Positions 1 through 10,770 of a DNA stretch of 64,000 bases are shown here, in pieces. A program made the position numbers and the translations under genes. This DNA is from Sphingorhabdus sp. EL138 (lineage in GTDB: Bacteria > Pseudomonadota > Alphaproteobacteria > Sphingomonadales > Sphingomonadaceae): assembly GCF_945890115.1 (NCBI RefSeq), contig NZ_CAMDCK010000005.1, positions 1-64,000 on the forward strand, given 5' to 3'. The stretch's first letter is position 1, and each line of letters starts with the position of its first letter. The notes beneath the pieces were generated by a model. The model made no database searches. It saw nothing but the letters and a program-made list of their open reading frames with translations, and was not told the origin of the DNA.

Positions 1-101
1 ATCATCCGGACAAAAATGGCGGCAACCGCTCTTATGAAAAGGCTTTGCAAGACGTGATTGCTGCCTATACGCACCTTAAAACTTCGCCCGCTTTCATTTG
101 A
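1..101 (+). CDS. J-domain (DnaJ-like) protein, C-terminal end only
   Basis: The reading frame is open from the left edge and stops at 99-101. It begins with His-Pro-Asp-Lys-Asn-Gly-Gly, the HPD signature that in J-domain proteins contacts DnaK, followed by a helix rich in Ala, Glu and Lys ([10 protein letters not shown]) that fits the end of a J-domain. The rest of the protein lies outside the window. It ends 10 bases before cobS, so the two are probably co-transcribed. The HPD and following helix are seen; the DnaJ assignment rests on about 32 residues only. Confidence 0.6.
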   Translation, partial: HPDKNGGNRSYEKALQDVIAAYTHLKTSPAFI

Positions 102-111
102 CGAGAATAAC

Positions 112-1107
112 ATGACTGACATCCCAAATATCCAACCCGACAGCCGCGACACGACCATCCTTGCTGCCCCTGACAAAATGGTCAGCGTGCGCGAATTGTT
201 CGGCATTGATGTGGATATGGAATGCCCCGCTTTCTCCATTTCCGACGAACGCGTGCCCGACACCGACGACAGCTATGTGTTTGACCCTGACACTACCCTC
301 GCGATCCTCGCTGGCTTTGCCCATAACCGCCGCGTGATGGTGCAAGGCTATCATGGCACCGGAAAATCCACGCATATTGAACAAGTTGCCGCGCGTCTGA
401 AATGGCCTTGCATCCGCATCAACTTGGACGCGCATATCAGCCGTATCGACCTTATCGGCCGCGACGCCATTGTTTTGCGCGACGGGCAGCAAGTGACCGA
501 GTTCCGCGAAGGCCTGTTGCCTTGGGCATTGCAGACGCCGACGGCTTTGGTGTTCGACGAATATGATGCTGGCCGCCCTGATGTGATGTTCGTGATCCAG
601 CGCGTGTTGGAAACCGAAGGTAAGCTGACGCTGCTCGACCAAAACCGCGTCATTCGCCCCAACCCCTATTTCCGTCTGTTCGCCACCGCCAACACCGTTG
701 GACTTGGCGATACCAGCGGCCTCTATCATGGCACGCAAGCGATCAACCAAGGGCAGATGGACCGTTGGAACATCGTTGTCGGCCTGAACTATCTGCCTGC
801 GCAGGTTGAAAGCGACATTGTTTTGGCCAAGGCATCAGGCACGGATGCCGCCACCGTCGCCAATATGGTGAAGGTCGCCGAAATGACACGGCAGGGCTTT
901 ATCAACGGTGATATCTCCACGGTCATGAGCCCGCGCACGGTCATCACTTGGGCGCAGAACACCGCGATTTTCAAAAATGTCGGCTTTGCCTTCCGCCTGT
1001 CATTCCTCAACAAATGCGATGATGCGGAACGCGCCTTGGTCGCCGAATATTATCAGCGCGTTTTTGGCCAAGATCTGCCGGAAAGCGTCGTTGGCAAAAC
1101 AAAGTAA
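112..1107 (+). CDS. cobS: CobS-like AAA+ ATPase (cobaltochelatase subunit)
   Basis: This 331-residue AAA+ ATPase matches CobS, which together with CobT forms the MoxR/von Willebrand-type motor that works with CobN to insert cobalt into hydrogenobyrinate diamide in aerobic B12 synthesis. Walker A is GYHGTGKST at residues 79-87 and Walker B is the ALVFDEYD segment around 145-152. The ATG at 112 is preferred over an upstream TTG because it follows GACGAGAA and gives the usual MTDIPN-type start. cobT lies two genes downstream. No cobN is in view, so a chaperone-like MoxR/vWA role, or cobalamin synthesis elsewhere on the genome, cannot be told apart. Confidence 0.88.
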   Translation: MTDIPNIQPDSRDTTILAAPDKMVSVRELFGIDVDMECPAFSISDERVPDTDDSYVFDPDTTLAILAGFAHNRRVMVQGYHGTGKSTHIEQVAARLKWPCIRINLDAHISRIDLIGRDAIVLRDGQQVTEFREGLLPWALQTPTALVFDEYDAGRPDVMFVIQRVLETEGKLTLLDQNRVIRPNPYFRLFATANTVGLGDTSGLYHGTQAINQGQMDRWNIVVGLNYLPAQVESDIVLAKASGTDAATVANMVKVAEMTRQGFINGDISTVMSPRTVITWAQNTAIFKNVGFAFRLSFLNKCDDAERALVAEYYQRVFGQDLPESVVGKTK

Positions 1108-1146
1108 GTACCGGCTATTTCGCCGCCTCAGTTGAAGGAACGCATT

Positions 1147-1683
1147 ATGAAACGCTTCGCACTTGCTCTCGCGCTGATGATTTCCGCATCCCCGGCATTT
1201 GCCGCGCTGAAACCCGGGACACGCGCAACCGATTTCACCACGCAAGCCGTGCTGGCTGGTAAGGCCGACACCTTCAACCTGAACAAGGCTCTGAAAAACG
1301 GGCCAGTGGTGCTGTATTTCTATCCAAAGGCATTCACGTCAGGCTGCACGGTTGAGGCGCATGAATTTTCCGAAGCCGCCGATGACTTTGCCTCTTACGG
1401 CGCGTCCATTGTTGGCATGTCAGCGGACAATCTGGAGACGCTAAAGCGCTTTTCGGTTGAGGCCTGCCGCAACAAATTCATGGTCGGTATTGCGACTAAG
1501 CCCATGATCAAAAATTACGCGGTCGGCATGCCGATGATGGGCGGCACCAACCGCACGACTTATGTCATCGCGCCCGATGGCAAGGTGTTATTTGCTTATG
1601 CGCAGCTTGGCGTGAAGGGTCATGTGTCCGGCGCGCTGAACGCAGTAAAGACATGGCATGCGGCGAACGCCAAGCGGAAATAA
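1147..1683 (+). CDS. Exported peroxiredoxin, BCP/PrxQ type
   Basis: The 178-residue product starts with a clear Sec signal peptide (MKRFALALALMISASPAFA) and continues as an AhpC/TSA thioredoxin-fold peroxidase. The peroxidatic cysteine is C67 in the Thr-Ser-Gly-Cys-Thr context, and C107 is a possible resolving cysteine. It probably reduces peroxides in the periplasm. The ATG at 1147 was chosen because GAAGGA lies just upstream and because it yields the signal peptide. Its stop overlaps the next start (TAATG), so the two are translationally coupled inside the cobS-cobT operon. Confidence 0.85.
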   Translation: MKRFALALALMISASPAFAALKPGTRATDFTTQAVLAGKADTFNLNKALKNGPVVLYFYPKAFTSGCTVEAHEFSEAADDFASYGASIVGMSADNLETLKRFSVEACRNKFMVGIATKPMIKNYAVGMPMMGGTNRTTYVIAPDGKVLFAYAQLGVKGHVSGALNAVKTWHAANAKRK

Positions 1684-2879
1684 TGCGCAAGCTTTCTCTC
1701 CTGCTTTTGCCAATACTCCTGTCTGGTTGCACTGTGGCCGTCGCTTATGGCGATGTGCCGCACAGCAGGCTGGTGGAAAATCCGCGTTGCAATCCAGCGC
1801 AGATTGATAGCGCCGCGATAGCCGGCAAAGACCATTTCATTGTTACAAGCCGCCTACCCGACTGCCGCGGCGACACGGTCATCCTGACCAATCACCGGGC
1901 CGATCGGTTACGTTACGCCCGCTTTGCGCCACCCGAAAAGATAAAGCCTGCAAAGGGCGATACGCAAGTGGTTGTCCCACTTGCATTCCAACCAGAGGAT
2001 GCATGGTGGGATGGCCTGCGTGATGCGGCGAATCTGCGCAAGGGCCGTGTGCTATTATATGTCCATGGCTATCGCGAAACACTGGCAACTACGGCGCGCG
2101 ACGCTGTACAAATTGGCGCGATGAGCAATTTTGACGGGCCAATCGTCCATTATAGCTGGCCCTCACAGGGCAATTTGCTGAGCTACGCCGTTGATGAAAC
2201 CAACATGTATTGGGACGAACGCAATTTCCGCAATTTCCTGACCACATTGGCACGGACGGAGTGGGTTAAGGAAATCGTTGTTGTTTCCCATTCATTGGGT
2301 GCGCGGCTTGTTATTCCGGCGATCGATTATGTGGACCGTACATCGACCAACGCCGATTCTAGCAATATTTCCAATATCATATTGGCCGCACCCGATGTGG
2401 ATCGGGAAGATTTTGAACGCGATATCGCTGAAGAAGTCCTCGCCGCGAGGCGCGTCAACAATGACCGGCGGGTGACTGTCTATGCCTCGCTCAGCGACCG
2501 CGCTTTGGCCTTATCGCGCGCGGTACATGGCTATCCACGCTTAGGCTCGCCTTTTTGCTTCAACCCCTTTGAAGCGAAGGATTTAAAGGCAAAGGGTCTG
2601 CCGCAGCGCTGCTTTGCGACCAAGTCGAAATATCAGACCGAGCCTGCCAAAACCGGCTTCTTTATTATCGACACAACCGATGTGTCCGGCGATAGCGTTG
2701 GCCATAGCGATTATTTGCGCAGCTTTGCCGTATGCAAGGACTTTGCTGCTGTCGTGAATGGCGCGCGCATGACCGAGGACCGCGTGGCGACCAAGGATGC
2801 ACATGTCTTCACCTTACGCGCGCCCGTAAAGCCGACGAAGGAAGACATTGCCGCGATGTGCAAGAGGCTGCCCGATTAA
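1683..2879 (+). CDS. Lipoprotein alpha/beta hydrolase (DUF900-like)
   Basis: This 398-residue protein has a lipoprotein signal ending in Leu-Leu-Ser-Gly-Cys, with lipidation expected at C16. The body looks like the DUF900 branch of alpha/beta hydrolases: a VHGY oxyanion-hole motif, then VVSHSLGAR with the nucleophile near S204. It is probably anchored in the envelope and hydrolyses an unknown ester. Start and stop both overlap neighbours by one base (TAATG), tying it tightly to the peroxiredoxin before it and cobT after it. The substrate cannot be read from sequence. Confidence 0.75.
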   Translation: MRKLSLLLLPILLSGCTVAVAYGDVPHSRLVENPRCNPAQIDSAAIAGKDHFIVTSRLPDCRGDTVILTNHRADRLRYARFAPPEKIKPAKGDTQVVVPLAFQPEDAWWDGLRDAANLRKGRVLLYVHGYRETLATTARDAVQIGAMSNFDGPIVHYSWPSQGNLLSYAVDETNMYWDERNFRNFLTTLARTEWVKEIVVVSHSLGARLVIPAIDYVDRTSTNADSSNISNIILAAPDVDREDFERDIAEEVLAARRVNNDRRVTVYASLSDRALALSRAVHGYPRLGSPFCFNPFEAKDLKAKGLPQRCFATKSKYQTEPAKTGFFIIDTTDVSGDSVGHSDYLRSFAVCKDFAAVVNGARMTEDRVATKDAHVFTLRAPVKPTKEDIAAMCKRLPD

Positions 2880-4693
2880 TGTCCAACGAAACCCCTCTTG
2901 AACTATTCAAACAAGTGCTGACTGGCACTGCTCGTGCGCTCGCGCAGGAGCCAGAGGTGGAATTGGCCTTCACCGCCGATGCGCCAAGCCAAGCGGGCAA
3001 GAATTTCAAGGTCCCCATGCCGGGCCGCCTGCTTCCGCCCGATCAAGTGGCCGAGGCACGTGGCTTTGCAGACAGCTTTGCGTTGAAGTTAAAACATCAT
3101 AATCCCGCCCGCCATGCCGCATTGCGTCCATCCGAAGTCATTGCGGGTGCCGCATTTGACGCGGTGGAGAATGCGCGGGTTGAGGCGCTGGGTTCGCGCA
3201 ATATGGCGGGAATTGCGGCAAACCTTGGCTATGCGCTGGAACTCAAAATGCGCACCGACCCGATTGCCCGCGCACAAGCCCCTGACGAAGTGCCCATTTC
3301 TACGGCCTTATCGTTGATCGTACGCGAACGGCTAACCGGCGCACCCGTACCAGCAGGAGCCGCCGCAGGCGTCGATATGCTGCGCGGCTGGATTGAGGAA
3401 AATGCTGGCAGTGACCTTGATGCGCTGGCGCTCGCGCTGGACGATCAAAGCGCCTTTGCCGCGCTGACTCAGTCCATGCTGGAGCATCTGAACCTCACCG
3501 AAGGTGATGTTGATCCGTCCGATGCCGACGATGGCGGCGACGATGCCGAGGATGCGCAAGACCAAGACGGCGACAGCGACGATGATGGCGAAGGCGAAGC
3601 TGGCCAAGCCGAAGCCCGTGCCGAACCACAACAAGGCGAAGGCGAAGAGACTGAGGCCGATTATGACGGCGAAGACATGGACGACCAAGACGGTGCCGAT
3701 GGCGAAATGGGTGATGACGGGATGCAGCCCGTTACCCCGCAGCGCCGCAATTGGGACCATCTGCCGCAAAGTGATTATAAAATCTGGTCGACCAAATTTG
3801 ACGAAACGATCACCGCGACTGAACTTGCCGACGAAGAAGAGCTGAACCGGCTGCGTGCCTATCTCGACCAACAATTGTCGAACCTGCAATCGGTGGTGAC
3901 AAAACTCGCCAACCGCCTGCAACGCCGCCTAATGGCACAACAAAACCGCAGTTGGGATTTCGATCAGGAAGAAGGCATGATCGACGCCGCGCGGCTTGCG
4001 CGCATCGTGGTATCGCCGGGCAGCTCTTTGTCCTACAAAATCGAACGCGAGACCGATTTCCGCGATACCGTGGTCACCTTGCTGATCGACAATTCAGGCT
4101 CCATGCGCGGGCGGCCGATTAGCATTGCGGCGATCAGCGCCGACATATTGGCGCGCACGCTGGAACGCTGCGGCGTCAAAACCGAAATATTGGGCTTCAC
4201 CACCCGCGCGTGGAAAGGCGGACAGGCACGAGAAGACTGGCTCGCCGCTGGACGCCAGCCCATGCCCGGCCGCCTCAACGATTTGCGCCACATCATCTAT
4301 AAAAAAGCCGATGAGCCATGGCGGCATGCCAAGCGCAATCTGGGCCTGATGATGCGCGAAGGTCTGCTGAAAGAAAATATCGATGGAGAGGCTTTGCTCT
4401 GGGCACATAACCGCCTGATCGCCCGCGCCGAAGACCGCCGCATCTTGATGGTCATTTCGGACGGCGCGCCCGTGGACGACAGCACCTTGTCAGTCAACCA
4501 TGGCGGCTATCTGGAACAGCATTTGCGCAAGGTCATCGAAATGATCGAAACGCGCTCGCCTGTGCAACTGGTCGCCATCGGCATCGGCCATGACGTAACG
4601 CGTTACTATAAACGCGCCGTCACCATCATGGACGTCGAACAGCTTGGCGGGACGATGATTGAACAATTGGCGGGGCTGTTTGACGAGGAATGA
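2879..4693 (+). CDS. cobT: CobT-like vWA protein (cobaltochelatase subunit)
   Basis: The 604-residue protein has the CobT layout: an N-terminal helical domain, a very acidic Asp/Glu/Gly linker at roughly residues 209-281, and a C-terminal von Willebrand factor A domain. The MIDAS metal site begins LLIDNSGSM, with the DxSxS motif at D404, S406 and S408. CobT works with the AAA+ partner CobS, here two genes upstream. The ATG at 2879 overlaps the previous stop (TAATG) and is preferred over an upstream in-frame start inside the hydrolase gene. The linker codons are low complexity, which explains a large spurious open frame on the other strand. Confidence 0.88.
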   Translation: MSNETPLELFKQVLTGTARALAQEPEVELAFTADAPSQAGKNFKVPMPGRLLPPDQVAEARGFADSFALKLKHHNPARHAALRPSEVIAGAAFDAVENARVEALGSRNMAGIAANLGYALELKMRTDPIARAQAPDEVPISTALSLIVRERLTGAPVPAGAAAGVDMLRGWIEENAGSDLDALALALDDQSAFAALTQSMLEHLNLTEGDVDPSDADDGGDDAEDAQDQDGDSDDDGEGEAGQAEARAEPQQGEGEETEADYDGEDMDDQDGADGEMGDDGMQPVTPQRRNWDHLPQSDYKIWSTKFDETITATELADEEELNRLRAYLDQQLSNLQSVVTKLANRLQRRLMAQQNRSWDFDQEEGMIDAARLARIVVSPGSSLSYKIERETDFRDTVVTLLIDNSGSMRGRPISIAAISADILARTLERCGVKTEILGFTTRAWKGGQAREDWLAAGRQPMPGRLNDLRHIIYKKADEPWRHAKRNLGLMMREGLLKENIDGEALLWAHNRLIARAEDRRILMVISDGAPVDDSTLSVNHGGYLEQHLRKVIEMIETRSPVQLVAIGIGHDVTRYYKRAVTIMDVEQLGGTMIEQLAGLFDEE

Positions 4694-4722
4694 GCTTGCC
4701 TTTCCCGCCCCGCTTAATATGA

Positions 4723-4740
4723 TTTAATCAAACGATTAAA
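4723..4740. promoter_or_regulatory. Inverted repeat TTTAATC-AAAC-GATTAAA, putative operator
   Basis: A perfect inverted repeat with 7-base arms and an AAAC centre lies 17 bases before the nitroreductase start. The same core, TTAATCAAACGATTAA, occurs at 44533-44548 before the metallo-beta-lactamase gene. The size and symmetry fit a TetR-family operator. That two sites share centre and arms is seen; the regulator is not known. Confidence 0.5.
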
Positions 4741-4757
4741 CCTGCGGGGAAATAGAG

Positions 4758-5429
4758 ATGAACGTCACCGAAGCCGTTGCCTCACGGCGCTCTGTCCGGC
4801 AATTTCTGGATAAGCCCGTCGACAAGGATATTCTCGAGCGCGTGCTTGCCAAGGCGCAACGTTCGCCGTCTGGCGGCAATACGCAGCCTTGGAATGCCGT
4901 CATCCTGACAGGCGCGCCGCTGGCTGACCTGACCGCGATGATTAAGGCCAAGGTGGCAACGGCCCCGATGGGCGACGGCCATGAATATGACATCTACCCC
5001 AAGGGCTTGGATGGCCGATATGAAGAGCAACGGCGCGGCGTTGGCAAGGCGATGTTCGATGCGCTTAACCTCGCACGTGAAGATGGTGCTGGCCGCCTCG
5101 CGCAGGTGGGGAAAAACTGGGACAGCTTTGGCGCGCCGGTGCAATTATTCACCTACACGGCCAAATATATGGGTCCACCGCAATGGTCGGACATGGGCAT
5201 GTGGCTGCAAACAATAATGCTGTTGCTGCGCGAAGAGGGCCTCGACAGTTGCGCGCAGGAAATCTGGGCGATGTACGGCACGACAATGCGCGCATTGCTG
5301 AACATTGATGACGAGCATATCTTCTTCTGCGGCATGGCGATCGGCTATCGTGATGCGGACGCAGCCGTGAACAACTTCACGGTCCCTCGCGTGGAGATTG
5401 CGCAAGCGATACGGTGGGACGGGTTTTAA
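4758..5429 (+). CDS. Nitroreductase family FMN oxidoreductase
   Basis: The 223-residue protein is a nitroreductase-fold FMN enzyme. The N-terminal RRSVRQF segment and the following SPSGGNTQPW motif are the conserved FMN phosphate and isoalloxazine contacts of the family, and the C-terminal half carries the LLREEGLDSCAQEIW helix seen in homodimers of this type. It probably reduces nitro or enone groups with NAD(P)H. The start follows a purine-rich ribosome site (GGGGAAATAGAG). The palindromic operator just upstream suggests its own regulated promoter rather than read-through from cobT. Confidence 0.85.
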   Translation: MNVTEAVASRRSVRQFLDKPVDKDILERVLAKAQRSPSGGNTQPWNAVILTGAPLADLTAMIKAKVATAPMGDGHEYDIYPKGLDGRYEEQRRGVGKAMFDALNLAREDGAGRLAQVGKNWDSFGAPVQLFTYTAKYMGPPQWSDMGMWLQTIMLLLREEGLDSCAQEIWAMYGTTMRALLNIDDEHIFFCGMAIGYRDADAAVNNFTVPRVEIAQAIRWDGF

Positions 5430-5455
5430 CGTATTTTGTAAGCGGCAACGTTCCC

Positions 5456-5482
5456 CCTCCCCATCGCAAGTCGATGGGGAGG
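5456..5482. repeat. Family B palindrome, copy 1
   Basis: A perfect hairpin with 11-base arms, CCTCCCCATCG and CGATGGGGAGG, around a CAAGT loop. It lies 26 bases after the nitroreductase stop and before cysS. A related two-hairpin copy is at 7104-7157, and the arms of the nuclease cassette at 30928-31390 share its architecture. It may also act as a transcript end, but there is no T-tract. Confidence 0.75.
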
Positions 5483-5555
5483 AAAGAGTCAACTACCCCG
5501 CATTCGGATGACGAGGTTCTTGACCTCCGCATCCATTTCCAGCATCGCCATTCCC

Positions 5556-7097
5556 ATGTCCGAGCTTAAACTCTTCAACAGCCTGACCCGGCAACTCGAA
5601 ACCTTTACCCCTGTCCACGCGGGCGAGGCGCGGGTCTACACCTGTGGGCCGACGGTGTATAATTACCCGCATATCGGCAATATGCGCGCGTATGTCTTTG
5701 CCGACACGCTGGGCCGCGTGCTCTCCTACAAGGGCTATAAGCTTACCCATGTCATCAACATCACCGATGTTGGCCATCTGACCGACGACGCCGATGCGGG
5801 CGAAGACAAGATGGAGAAAATGGCGGCGGAGAAAGCCCAATCGATTTGGGATATCGCCCGCCATTATACCGAAGCCTATTGGGAAGACATTAAGGCGCTG
5901 AACATTCGGCAGCCCGCGCATTGGTCCATCGCCACGGATTATGTGCCTGCGATGATTGATTATGCCAAAAGCATCGTTGAAAAGCATTGCTACGAACTGG
6001 AAAGCGGCCTGTATTTCGACACATCCACCGTCGCCCATTATGGCGCATTGGCCCGCGCCAAAACCGAAGAGGGTGAAGGTCGGATCGAAGAAGTCGATGG
6101 TAAACGCCATGCCGCGGACTTTGCCATTTGGCGCAAAACGCCAGTGGGCGAAACGCGGCAAATGGAGTGGAATAGCCCATGGGGCAAAGGCGCGCCGGGC
6201 TGGCATCTGGAATGTTCGGTCATGTCAGAGGCGTTGCTTGGCTTGCCCTTTGACATTCACACCGGCGGCATCGACCATCGCGAAATCCACCATCCCAATG
6301 AAATCGCACAAAACCAAGCGCGTTGCGGCAGCGACCATAGCGGCGCGCAATTTTGGATGCACAATAACTTCCTGATCGAACGGTCGGGCAAGATGAGCAA
6401 ATCATCGGGCGAATTCCTGCGCATGCAATTGCTGATCGACAAAGGCTTCCACCCCCTCGCCTACCGCCTGATGTGCCTACAAGCGCATTATCGGAGTGAG
6501 TTGGAGTTTTCATGGGAGGGGTTGCAGGCGGCGTTGGTGCGGTTGAAGCGGATGGTGATGGGAGTCGCCAACCTCAAGGCCCGTCATGCTGAGGCCAACC
6601 CTCGTCATGCTGAACTTGTTTCAGCATCCATTGTGCCCAACGACCCGATGGTTGAGGCTGATAAATGGACCCTGAAACACGTTCAGGGTGACGTGCTGGG
6701 GGCGCAGGGTGACGTTGCTCCAGCTATTTCCGCGATGCTACGTGACTTTGCGGCGGCAATAGCGGACGACCTCAACACCGCCATTGCGATCACCGCGCTG
6801 GAAAACATCATCAGCCTCAAAAAGGTCGATGTCGCACAACAGCTTACGGCCATCGCCGATATGGACAACGTCCTCGGCCTAAACCTCCTCTCGCTCAGCC
6901 GCGAAGACCTTCGCATCCGCCCTAAAGCCGCAATCATCACCGAAGAAGACATCGAAGACGCCCTCGCCGCTCGCAAGGAAGCCCGCGCTGCAAAAGACTT
7001 CGCCAAGTCCGATGCCATCCGTGACGACCTCATCGCCAAGGGCGTCGAAGTCATGGACGGCGACCCGCTTGGCTGGGATTGGAAATTGGATGTTTGA
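5556..7097 (+). CDS. cysS: Cysteinyl-tRNA synthetase with a repeat-derived internal insert
   Basis: The 513-residue class I synthetase charges tRNA-Cys. The HIGH-type motif (PHIGN) is near residue 38, zinc ligands are expected at the YTCGPTVYN cysteine and the LECSVM segment, and KMSKS is at residues 279-283. The C-terminal DALR and anticodon-binding regions follow. Between the catalytic core and the DALR helix, roughly residues 343-386, the frame reads straight through a dispersed palindrome (6581-6714), making the protein some 40 residues longer than most homologues. The ATG at 5556 gives the standard MSELKLFNSLT start; an ATG at 5508 is also in frame but lacks homologous character. Confidence 0.92.
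   Translation: MSELKLFNSLTRQLETFTPVHAGEARVYTCGPTVYNYPHIGNMRAYVFADTLGRVLSYKGYKLTHVINITDVGHLTDDADAGEDKMEKMAAEKAQSIWDIARHYTEAYWEDIKALNIRQPAHWSIATDYVPAMIDYAKSIVEKHCYELESGLYFDTSTVAHYGALARAKTEEGEGRIEEVDGKRHAADFAIWRKTPVGETRQMEWNSPWGKGAPGWHLECSVMSEALLGLPFDIHTGGIDHREIHHPNEIAQNQARCGSDHSGAQFWMHNNFLIERSGKMSKSSGEFLRMQLLIDKGFHPLAYRLMCLQAHYRSELEFSWEGLQAALVRLKRMVMGVANLKARHAEANPRHAELVSASIVPNDPMVEADKWTLKHVQGDVLGAQGDVAPAISAMLRDFAAAIADDLNTAIAITALENIISLKKVDVAQQLTAIADMDNVLGLNLLSLSREDLRIRPKAAIITEEDIEDALAARKEARAAKDFAKSDAIRDDLIAKGVEVMDGDPLGWDWKLDV
6581..6714. repeat. Family A palindromic element inside cysS
   Basis: A complete bipartite family A element (core 6602-6692) with left arm CGTCATGCTGAAC...CAGCATC and right arm GACCCTGAAAC...CAGGGTGACG. 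It is bordered on both sides by a second partial copy of the arm end (6581-6593 and 6703-6714), as if one element had inserted within another. The 40-base spacer is clearly related to that of the copy at 28950-29040. The whole element has a length compatible with the cysS frame and contains no stop in that frame. Confidence 0.88.
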
Positions 7098-7103
7098 ATT
7101 GGC

Positions 7104-7157
7104 CCCTCCGTCATCGCTTCGCGATGCCACCTCCCCATCGCAAGTCGATGGAGAGGA
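7104..7157. repeat. Family B two-hairpin element, copy 2
   Basis: Two adjacent hairpins, CATCGC/GCGATG followed by CCTCCCCATCG/CGATGGAGAGG, sit in the 67-base gap between cysS and the dehydrogenase gene. The second hairpin matches copy 1 at 5456-5482 with a small change in its right arm. The order C-rich flank, small hairpin, C-rich block, small hairpin, G-rich flank is the same as in the arms of the DUF559 cassette at 30928-31390. Confidence 0.7.
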
Positions 7158-7164
7158 ATAACCA

Positions 7165-8109
7165 ATGACCAAAACGAAACTCGTAATGTCGGGCCTTGTG
7201 CGCCCCCTCATTGAACCGCGCTTGCCGGATTGGATTGAGCCGCATTTCTTCATGTCCAAAGAGGAGGCGCTCGCGCTCGCGCCGCAGGCCGAAATTGGCT
7301 GGTTCGATATGTATGACAAAGGCGACATGGCCACGGTCATCGGTGCCGCCACCTATATGAAATGGCTGAACAGCATTTATGCCGGCGTTGACGGCATGCC
7401 GCTAAAGCAGTTGAAAGCACAAGGCTGCGTTGTCACTAATGGAGCGGGCATCAACGCCATCACCATTGCCGAATATGTCGTGATGGGCATGCTGACCGTC
7501 GCCAAAAACTATCGCGAAGTCGTCCGCGCGCAAGAACGGCGTGAATGGTTGCAGGATTCGCCGGGCAAGGTTGAATTGTGCGGGTCAAAGGCATTGCTGC
7601 TGGGCTATGGCGCGATTGGCAAGTTGATCGAAGAGCGGTTGAAACCCTTTGGCGTTGATGTGACCGTGGTGCGCCGCTCGGCGGGGCCAAATACCCTGAC
7701 GCCCGACCAATGGCGGGCGCAGTTGGGTGATTTTGACTGGGTCATCCTCGCCGTCCCCGCGACGCCGGAAACCGACAATATGATTGGCGCAGATGAGCTT
7801 GCCGCGATGAAACCAAGCGCAACGTTGATCAATATCGCGCGCGGGTCGGTTGTCGATCAGGACGCTTTGGTCACCGCATTGCAAGCCAAGCATATCGCCA
7901 ATGCGTTTCTTGACGTCACAACGCCAGAACCGCTGCCCGCAGACCATATCCTTTGGACACTGGATAATGCCCATGTCACCATGCATTTGTCGGGCCGCGC
8001 GCAGGACAAGATGTTCGTCCGGTCGGCCACGCGTTTCTTCGAAAATCTCGAACGCTATCACAAGGGCGAGGCGCTCACGCCGATGGTGAATTTGGATCTG
8101 GGATATTGA
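7165..8109 (+). CDS. D-2-hydroxyacid dehydrogenase family protein
   Basis: The 314-residue protein is an NAD(P)-dependent D-2-hydroxyacid dehydrogenase. The Rossmann motif GYGAIG lies near residue 148. The family's catalytic triad is visible: Arg in NIARGSVVD, Glu in TPEPLP, and His in HVTMHLSG. The AGINAITIAEYVV helix before the cofactor domain is typical. The substrate is not predictable; homologues are often annotated as phosphoglycerate or glyoxylate reductase-like. The start follows GAGAGGAAT, which is itself the end of the family B repeat. Confidence 0.85.
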   Translation: MTKTKLVMSGLVRPLIEPRLPDWIEPHFFMSKEEALALAPQAEIGWFDMYDKGDMATVIGAATYMKWLNSIYAGVDGMPLKQLKAQGCVVTNGAGINAITIAEYVVMGMLTVAKNYREVVRAQERREWLQDSPGKVELCGSKALLLGYGAIGKLIEERLKPFGVDVTVVRRSAGPNTLTPDQWRAQLGDFDWVILAVPATPETDNMIGADELAAMKPSATLINIARGSVVDQDALVTALQAKHIANAFLDVTTPEPLPADHILWTLDNAHVTMHLSGRAQDKMFVRSATRFFENLERYHKGEALTPMVNLDLGY

Positions 8110-8111
8110 AC

Positions 8112-8501
8112 ATGCCAAACCCCGCCGAAATCTGGCATAGCGTCGCCTTGTCACGCGATGTAGATGCCATCGCCGCGATCCTGCACGATGACTGTATTTT
8201 CGAAAGCCCCGTTGTCCACACGCCGCAATTGGGCAAAGCCATCACCGCCAAATATCTCGCGGCGGCGGGGCATACATTGGGCAATGCGGAATTCAAATAT
8301 GTCGGCGAATGGCACCGGAAAAACAGCGCAATTTTGGAATTTCAAACCGTCATAGACGGCGTTGCCATTAACGGCATTGATATGATCACCTGCGATAATG
8401 ACGGCCTGATCACCCATTTCAAAGTCATGGTCCGCCCGTTAAAGGGCATGAACATGCTGCACCAGAAAATGGGCGAAATGCTGCAGCAGATGACGCGCTG
8501 A
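8112..8501 (+). CDS. NTF2-like (SnoaL-type) small protein
   Basis: This 129-residue protein resembles the cone-shaped NTF2/SnoaL fold: an N-terminal WHSVALSRDVDAIAAILHDDCIFESP helix-turn, a middle strand pair, and a C-terminal DGLITHFKVMVRPLKG strand typical of the fold. Members are small enzymes or ligand binders, and the function here is unknown. Only two bases separate it from the dehydrogenase, so they are likely co-transcribed. The ATG at 8112 is preferred to a TTG six bases earlier. Confidence 0.75.
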   Translation: MPNPAEIWHSVALSRDVDAIAAILHDDCIFESPVVHTPQLGKAITAKYLAAAGHTLGNAEFKYVGEWHRKNSAILEFQTVIDGVAINGIDMITCDNDGLITHFKVMVRPLKGMNMLHQKMGEMLQQMTR

Positions 8502-8529
8502 TCTTGTAATTGCCTGCCAAACAAAAAAA

Positions 8530-8553
8530 GGCCGGAAGGTTTCCCCTCCGGCC
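8530..8553 (-). terminator. Intrinsic terminator of groESL (possibly bidirectional)
   Basis: On the minus strand GGCCGGAGG pairs with CCTTCCGGCC (one bulge) and is followed directly by a run of seven T. It lies 34 bases after the groEL stop. On the plus strand the same hairpin is followed by CGTTTTGTTT, so it may also end transcripts from the dehydrogenase side. Confidence 0.85.
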
Positions 8554-8586
8554 CGTTTTGTTTCAGCATGTGCCGAGCGTTTGGAC

Positions 8587-10254
<1,668 letters not shown>

Positions 10255-10280
10255 TTAGTTTGAACTCTACTTTTCAAAGC

Positions 10281-10360
10281 CGTCATGCTGAACTTGTTTC
10301 AGCATCTTAATTAAGACCCTGGAATGAAATGACCGGCGGTCAAACAAGTTCAGGGTGACG
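10281..10360. repeat. Family A element between groES and groEL
   Basis: Left arm CGTCATGCTGAAC...CAGCATC at 10281-10306 and a diverged right arm ending CAAACAAGTTCAGGGTGACG at 10341-10360. It fills most of the intercistronic space of the chaperonin operon, so both hairpins would be present in the groESL mRNA. Confidence 0.85.
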
Positions 10361-10375
10361 GAATTTGCGGTGCGC

Positions 10376-10663
10376 TTAGGAAACGATTCCCAGTATGTCC
10401 GATTCCTTCATGATCAACAGGTCTTCACCGTCGATCTTGACTTCGGTGCCCGACCATTTGCCGAACAGGATCTTGTCGCCAGCCTTGACGTCGAGCGCGG
10501 TCACCGTGCCATCGTCGGCGCGTGTGCCCGTACCCACGGAGACGACTTCGCCTTCCTGTGGCTTTTCCTGAGCTGTATCAGGGATGATGATCCCGCCAGC
10601 GGTTTTTGCTTCGGCCTCGACCCGACGGACGAGAACGCGATCATGCAATGGACGAAATGCCAT
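10376..10663 (-). CDS. groES: Co-chaperonin GroES
   Basis: The 95-residue GroES starts [16 protein letters not shown], has the mobile loop region [19 protein letters not shown], and ends with the usual [13 protein letters not shown]. It caps the GroEL ring as a heptamer. AAGGA lies upstream of the ATG at a normal distance. It is the first gene of the operon, preceded by a CIRCE operator and a plausible promoter. Confidence 0.97.
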   Translation of the reverse strand: MAFRPLHDRVLVRRVEAEAKTAGGIIIPDTAQEKPQEGEVVSVGTGTRADDGTVTALDVKAGDKILFGKWSGTEVKIDGEDLLIMKESDILGIVS

Positions 10664-10735
10664 GTTGAACTATCCTTTTTCTGTTTCGCCATCCCGCCAC
10701 GCCTACAACAAGCAGGGGACGGCAATGAATGTGTG

Positions 10736-10762
10736 TTGGCACTCATACAGGACGAGTGCTAA
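10736..10762. promoter_or_regulatory. CIRCE operator (HrcA binding site) of groESL
   Basis: TTGGCACTC-N9-GAGTGCTAA matches the CIRCE consensus TTAGCACTC-N9-GAGTGCTAA at 17 of 18 arm positions. It lies 73 bases before the groES start and just downstream of the proposed promoter. CIRCE is the established HrcA repressor site, so this operon is probably heat-controlled through HrcA. Confidence 0.93.
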
Positions 10763-10770
10763 CGGAACCC

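Noticed and set aside
3332-3922. Hydrophobic 196-codon frame opposite the cobT acidic linker
   Set aside because: It is the mirror of Asp/Glu-rich codons, which read as Val/Ile/Phe-rich on the other strand; no independent evidence.
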